From DATMRF01 sp035566435 (GTDB taxonomy: Bacteria > Verrucomicrobiota > Verrucomicrobiia > Limisphaerales > UBA8199): a stretch of DNA of 29,867 bases. Numbering within the stretch: position 1 is the stretch's first letter; the number at the start of each line of letters is the position of its first letter. The translations under genes were made by a program, and so were the position numbers. Of the stretch, positions 29,763 to 29,867 are shown piece after piece. The notes below the pieces were generated by a model that was not told where the DNA came from, did not search any database, and saw nothing but the letters and a program-made list of their open reading frames with translations. Location of the stretch: positions 1 through 29,867 of the forward strand of contig DATMRF010000094.1 in NCBI GenBank assembly GCA_035566435.1, written 5' to 3'.

Positions 29763-29867
29763 TGACATGGGCGTGAACTGATGGGGTGAAAGTCCCCTGT
29801 GCAGGAATGCAGTCAGGCTGGCTCTCATAACGGGAGTCAGTTTGGCCCAAGTACTAGACCGAAGCAA
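29756..29867 (+). mobile_element. Group II intron 5' end (copy 2, runs off the window)
   Basis: The block starts GTGCGCCTGACATGGGCGTG and carries GGTGAAAGTCC, matching copy 1 in 49 of 50 positions over 29754-29803. It then continues with different sequence (CAGTCAGGCTGGCTCTCATA and ACTAGACCGAAGCAA) that fits intron domain I. If intact, the maturase gene would lie to the right of the window. Its start coincides with the arm of an attC-like fold, which suggests insertion into a cassette junction. Confidence 0.58.

Noticed and set aside
29658..29867. A minus-strand small protein at the right edge
   Set aside because: It is antisense to the group II intron-like block and the attC-like fold; this kind of translation recurs wherever such intron ends are mis-called.

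Overview
The window looks like chromosomal DNA from a GC-rich, Gram-negative-type bacterium, most likely a soil or sediment Verrucomicrobiota of the Pedosphaera/Limisphaerales kind. This is inferred from gene style, not from a marker gene. The clues are secreted proteins built from tandem Ig-like and delta-60 repeats with a shared C-terminal tail ending in FYRAVVQ or YYRLRLQ, an outer-membrane TonB receptor, many short hairpin repeats between genes, and the lack of obvious Shine-Dalgarno sites before several genes.

Layout. Positions 1-1158 are repeat-rich and hold no intact gene: the start of an IS5-type transposase, a truncated gene remnant, a 10-mer tandem repeat and two long hairpins, one with perfect 26-bp arms. 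Positions 1159-6356 (minus strand) hold a MarR regulator, apolipoprotein N-acyltransferase and an Aas-like acyltransferase/acyl-activating fusion. Their reading frames overlap, so they are probably one operon; an alpha/beta hydrolase follows. A perfect AT-rich palindrome separates the MarR gene from a divergent FAD/Fe-S dehydrogenase of the YdiJ/GlcD-GlcF type (6538-9366). Next on the plus strand come a TatD-family hydrolase and a sugar isomerase/epimerase-like TIM barrel that has a LacI-type palindrome upstream.

Positions 11412-12106 hold no protein gene but carry a sigma-54-type promoter, two hairpins joined by a UCCUCCU linker and two consecutive intrinsic terminators, which together look like an undescribed small RNA. 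Positions 12107-21038 look like one signalling locus. On the minus strand are a TonB-dependent receptor, an Ig-repeat protein, a CHASE8-containing hybrid histidine kinase and a TPR-like lipoprotein. A YfiR-family periplasmic protein is divergent from the receptor. YfiR proteins are known to control CHASE8 sensors (YfiN), so here a kinase may replace the usual diguanylate cyclase. Positions 21046-24411 encode a secreted protein with two sets of seven delta-60 repeats.

From about 24750 to the right edge the style changes to small unrelated minus-strand genes: a membrane protein, a 79-aa conserved hypothetical protein, an isoprenylcysteine-methyltransferase-like protein, a short-chain dehydrogenase, a glycosyltransferase and a YcxB-like protein. 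One textbook attC-like recombination site (27459-27584) and several degenerate ones lie between them, which suggests an integron gene-cassette array. Two copies of what looks like a group II intron 5' end lie in this region; the second runs off the window edge.
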